Positions 60,545 to 64,000 of a stretch of 64,000 nt of DNA are shown one piece after another. Position numbers and translations under genes: made by a program. The number at the start of each line of letters is the position of its first letter. Position 1 is the stretch's first letter. The notes under the pieces are model-generated. The model was not told the origin of the DNA. It worked only from the letters and a program-made list of their open reading frames with translations, and made no database searches. The DNA comes from Neospora caninum Liverpool (taxonomy: Eukaryota; Apicomplexa; Conoidasida; Eucoccidiorida; Sarcocystidae). The DNA is taken from contig NC_018397.1 in assembly GCF_000208865.1 (NCBI RefSeq), positions 4,617,748-4,681,747 of the forward strand, in the 5' to 3' direction.

Positions 60545-62176
60545 ACCGGGCGGCGAGAAAGCGCCGCAAAAACCGGCCTGGACTGAACCTCCGGCGAGGT
60601 GTAGCCCGTCCTCTGTCTCTGCACCCGTTTGGTGAACGGAACGGCCCGCGACGCAAAAGAGACACTCTAGGCAGAGAGACGAAGGAGGCGGGGGGAGGGG
60701 GGGGGGGGAAGCACTCTGAATCCGCGCGAGAGAGACGCGAAGAGGAGGCCGAGAAGGCGGAGGGTGGTGGACACGGAAGCTAGCCGGGTGGCGTTCACGT
60801 TCGAGTGCCCATCTGTTTGTGTCTGTACCTCGAGCTGGGAACATCGGCGATTGAGTGTTTCCCCGCGTCATGCCCTATCACCAAGCAGTTTCTTTCCGTT
60901 GTGTGCTAGCACAACCGAACTTGGATCCAGTCAGCAAAGACACTCAAGGTCGAAAGCCGGAGTTGACGCCGATATAGGCAACCATCTGTTTTGCTGCTAC
61001 AGCTTCCAAGGAAGCAGAACTACCCCCGTAGGGTACTGGACTCGAACACTGTTGTGGTCTTGAGTGGTCCAGTGGGCGGTGAAAAAGAACGGAAGAAAAG
61101 GCGCGCGTCGACCGTCTGATGGCACTCCACTGCCGTCGGCGATCGCTGCCTGCATTGTCTGGCGCGCGGCAGGCGACCTATACAAAACCTCCGTTTCTCT
61201 GCTGCGGCAACTTACCTTGGTCGACCTTTCTCGCACTGCTTCTGCTGAATGCTCTGCGCTGGAGCAGTCTGACCCGTGCAACAGAATTCTATGACCCGAT
61301 GCGGGCGGGACATAGTCCAGACCCGCCATGCCTGTATCTCAGGATGCGCACGTCGCTTGTCGAACAAACCGCCGCTGTCGGAAACTTAGGTTAGGCAGGC
61401 GTATATGCGGAGAGTAATTTGTGTTCGGACGCGTTCATGTCCCTTTTGCGGAAGTGGCAAGAGACAGTACGGCACCGATCCGTCTGGGGGTTGGCTGACG
61501 AAAGCACGCGTTTCACGGCTTCGTGTGATCCAAGACGTTTCCACATATTTTGCCAGATTGCCGAGTTAAGCGTTAATTTCACCTTGTCGCCTGACACTGG
61601 CAATTCTATGCGTAGGTCGAGAAACGCGGGAGGATACGATGTGAATCACCTGCTTAAACCTGTCAGTCCAGACTGGAAAATCAGAACCGCAGTCCGTCTC
61701 CCACATGCGAGCACGCAAAACTCTTTCTGCCTTTACCTTTCTTCTCGGTGCCTTGCACCCCTCCCCACAGTCGACACACACGTCCCCTTTGGATCCACCT
61801 TGAGCCCAACTGGACTGTCTCCGTTGAGAAGGCAGTCCAGCGATATTCTTCAAAACCTCCTCCTATTCTCTGTCGATGGCTCGTAGCGAGTGTTGTCATT
61901 GCTGCCGCGTTCGAGGCGCCGCCGGAAGAATTTCATCCGAGTTTTGTGGCCTCTCTGCCTCCGAGTGCTCTCTCCTTCTTCCGTCCTTTTACTTGTTCGT
62001 GGTTGAGCTCGACAGCGCGGCAGAGCATACGTCAACCCCAGCTGCGTGGCTCTTCCGAACCGTGAAAGCGGTGTGCGTGCATCTGCGTCGACCTCTCTAG
62101 CAGAGTGCGAGGACTCTCTGTCCCTTTTTGCGTTGATGCATGCTGCTGTAAGTGTCGCTGTAGTCGCCCCCTCGCT
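60545..62176. other. Convergent intergenic interval
   Basis: This lies between the stop of the giant gene and the stop of the minus-strand glycosyltransferase gene, so both 3' untranslated regions should be here. It holds a G-rich run at about 60689-60708. A 155-codon plus-strand ORF at 61419-61886 has no signal peptide, domain or splice support and is not called. Confidence 0.5.
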
Positions 62177-64000
62177 TCAGCAGCGCGTCTCCTTCTCGTG
62201 CTCTCTCAGGAGCGAAAGAAGCAACTGAACGCCTTCCCTCTGTGTTTGGTGCTCTTTGGCGGTAACCTGAAAAATGTCTTCACTGTAGCCGCCGTCTCTG
62301 GCGCGTTTCGAAATGAATCGCGTCTCCACATTGACGCCAATTTCTCTCCAAAACGCCTCCGGAGGCCTCTCCGAACCGAGCCCTAGAGAGCGCAGCTCGG
62401 CAGGGCAAGAAGATGCGGTCGCAGAGAGAATGCGGCGCACACGCGCTTCTCCTGGAGAGAGCATCGAGGCAAACGCAGAGCGAGGCAACGAGGGAGACGA
62501 AGCAGGGGAAAGAGAACCAGCCCAGAAGGGGGGAAGCGACGCAGAGGAAGAAGCCGGAGACGGAAGACCTCGTGAACCACCCCATGGAGAACACGAGGGC
62601 GGTCGAGCGACAGCTGAAAGGTCGAAGGAATGGGAGGCGTAGCTAGCACGAGACGACTTCTGCTCATCGCCGATCAGGCCTTTGCGCGTGGTGGCGATTC
62701 TGTCTCTCGTCTCGTGAGTGTCCGCGTTCCTCCACGCGTCGGTCTTCTTTGCTTCGTTCGTCTCCAACCCCGCCGTCGCTGCCTCTTTGCTTCCTTCTGT
62801 TTGATCCCATTGCAGCTTGTTTCCGCTCTTCCTCTCCTTCCAGTCTCCGTCTTCCGAGACATACGCTCCTAGTCTCGCCGGCAAGCGTTCGGCTTCCCTC
62901 GCTCTCGTCCCCTTGCAGGCGTCGCGCGTGTCCTTCGTTTCCTCTTCGCCGTTGCGGTCGGCCTCGAGTTCCCCGCACGTTCCCGCTGACCTCCCTTCCT
63001 TTCCTTCTTGCGTGGTCGCTGGGGCGGGTCCCTGGCTCTCGCTGCCGGAGGGGCTCTCGGCCTCCGTTCGTCCCTGCGTCGCTTTCCACCCATCTCTGCA
63101 CTCTTCCTTCTCTCCCTTTGCCTTTCTTTCTTCTCTTCGCTGCCTTTTCCTCTCTGCCGTCGATGTGATCTCCCTCCTCGTCTCCACAGCCTCGACACGC
63201 TTCTGCGTAGAACCCGCCGGAGGAAGCGCACGCGAAGAGACAGACGAACAGACAGACGAAGAGACAGAGGAAGAGATAGAAGATAAAGACGAACAGACAG
63301 AAGAAGAGAAAGGCGAACAGACGGAAGAAGAGATAGAAGAAGAGACGGCGAGGCACGTGTCTCCGAGTGGCTTCTCTTTTTCCGAGAACAGATGGCGGAG
63401 GTCAGTCTTGAAGAACGGACGCCGCGCTCGCGTCCAGAGATGAAACACGACGGAGAACCGAGGGGCGAAGAAAGACCAGCCATGCGTGAACAGCCGCAAG
63501 GTCATCGTTTGCTCTTCGCCGAAAAACACAAATTGAAGGCGAGGGTCATAGCCCACTTCTCTGATCACGCGGGCTGGGGCAAAGGAAAAGCCCGCTGCCC
63601 AAAACAGAGACTTGAGTGGAAAGAGGCAAGTCGATGGAGAGAAAGAAGGCGACAAAGACAGAGCGGACGACGAGACCGAAGACGCCGGCGACTCGGCAAG
63701 ACTCGCACGCTCTTGTTCGCAAGTGCCTGGAGCTTCTTCCAACTCACAGCAATGCAAACAGCTGCACGCGCAGGCGGTCGGGGGGCGCACGAGGTGCGTC
63801 ATCTTCATTGACAGGTTTCCTTCTCTCGAACCTTCTTCCAGAGAGAAACCGGACGACTCAGACGGAACAGGATCTGCAGCGGCGGAAAACGACGCAGACG
63901 CCAGAGGCGGGGCGGAGGCAGAAGAAGAGCCAGCGTAGGAACAGCGGTTCCTCGTCGCTCCCTGCGAGTCTCCTCCAGAACCGCGAGGCTCCGCCTTGGA
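62177..64000 (-). CDS. gnt1: Skp1-type polypeptide GlcNAc-transferase, C-terminal part (runs off window)
   Basis: The frame is open from the right edge of the window to the stop at 62177, so the N-terminal catalytic part lies outside. It matches the GlcNAc glycosyltransferase family (PF11397), whose best-known member adds GlcNAc to hydroxyproline of Skp1 in SCF ubiquitin ligases. Visible family blocks are LFWAAGFSFAPARVIREVGYDP, then LQFVFFGEEQTMTLRLFTHGW and FFAPRFSVVFHLWTRARRP at about 63,400-63,630, and a C-terminal block RVRRILSA ... SLGLGSERPPEAFWREIGVN at about 62,310-62,460. Between them lies a charged, Ser/Glu-rich insertion of about 290 residues, rare in the family, encoded partly by GA-rich repeats. 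A donor-like CAG|GTTACC near the end could shift the true C-terminus. Assignment to the family is firm. The specific name rests on coccidia normally having a single copy. Confidence 0.8.
   Translation of the reverse strand, partial: SKAEPRGSGGDSQGATRNRCSYAGSSSASAPPLASASFSAAADPVPSESSGFSLEEGSREGNLSMKMTHLVRPPTACACSCLHCCELEEAPGTCEQERASLAESPASSVSSSALSLSPSFSPSTCLFPLKSLFWAAGFSFAPARVIREVGYDPRLQFVFFGEEQTMTLRLFTHGWSFFAPRFSVVFHLWTRARRPFFKTDLRHLFSEKEKPLGDTCLAVSSSISSSVCSPFSSSVCSSLSSISSSVSSSVCSSVSSRALPPAGSTQKRVEAVETRREITSTAERKRQRREERKAKGEKEECRDGWKATQGRTEAESPSGSESQGPAPATTQEGKEGRSAGTCGELEADRNGEEETKDTRDACKGTRAREAERLPARLGAYVSEDGDWKERKSGNKLQWDQTEGSKEAATAGLETNEAKKTDAWRNADTHETRDRIATTRKGLIGDEQKSSRASYASHSFDLSAVARPPSCSPWGGSRGLPSPASSSASLPPFWAGSLSPASSPSLPRSAFASMLSPGEARVRRILSATASSCPAELRSLGLGSERPPEAFWREIGVNVETRFISKRARDGGYSEDIFQVTAKEHQTQREGVQLLLSLLREHEKETRC
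63232..63352. repeat. GACAGA/GAAGAG repeat inside the GlcNAc-transferase insertion
   Basis: Imperfect units of GACAGACGAAGA and AGAAGAGAT type. On the coding (minus) strand they read as Ser-Ser-Val-Cys-Ser tracts, the core of the low-complexity insertion. Confidence 0.75.

Noticed and set aside
61419..61886. 155-codon plus-strand ORF
   Set aside because: No signal peptide, domain, repeat logic or splice sites. Expected as a chance ORF in 1.6 kb of intergenic DNA.

Overview
The window is nuclear DNA of a tissue-cyst-forming coccidian apicomplexan, most likely Toxoplasma gondii or a close relative such as Hammondia or Neospora. The sequence alone does not separate these. The evidence is intron-rich genes with GT-AG splice sites behind long pyrimidine tracts, low-complexity Ser/Ala/Glu insertions inside conserved enzymes, TA/CATA microsatellites, frequent TGCATGC motifs, an SRS-like surface protein gene, and a Skp1-type GlcNAc-transferase. 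There are no bacterial operons, ribosome binding sites, CRISPR arrays or complete mobile elements.

Layout. (1) 1-6412, minus: a multi-exon gene for a Ser/Pro/Ala-rich protein with a long C-terminal coiled coil, possibly FBF1-like. (2) 6413-10416: a gene-poor stretch. (3) 10417-11406, minus: a single-exon secreted, probably GPI-anchored, SRS-like protein. (4) 11407-13566: no gene seen. (5) 13567-18578, minus: CCA-adding tRNA nucleotidyltransferase, five exons whose phases all agree. (6) 19810-21213, plus: a predicted membrane protein with a polyserine leader. (7) 22829-30418, minus: a kinesin with a complete but insertion-bearing motor domain. (8) 30419-33903: intergenic. (9) 33904-60544, plus: one giant gene. 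I resolve 20 exons with consistent phases, giving 6332 codons. It belongs to the DUF3638/DUF3645 family of putative NTPases, with EF-hands and a VPS13-like tail added. (10) 62177-64000, minus: the 3' part of a Skp1-type GlcNAc-transferase gene that runs off the right edge.

The genes are independent eukaryotic transcription units. The CCA/membrane-protein pair and the kinesin/giant-gene pair are divergent and may share promoter regions. The giant gene and the GlcNAc-transferase gene converge. The most unusual object is the giant gene: a Walker-A/Walker-B P-loop protein of a family that automated pipelines often label ubiquitinyl hydrolase, joined to calcium-binding motifs and a tail resembling VPS13-type proteins. 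Exon boundaries were set by reading splice sites and checking reading phase by eye. No alignment or database search was run.
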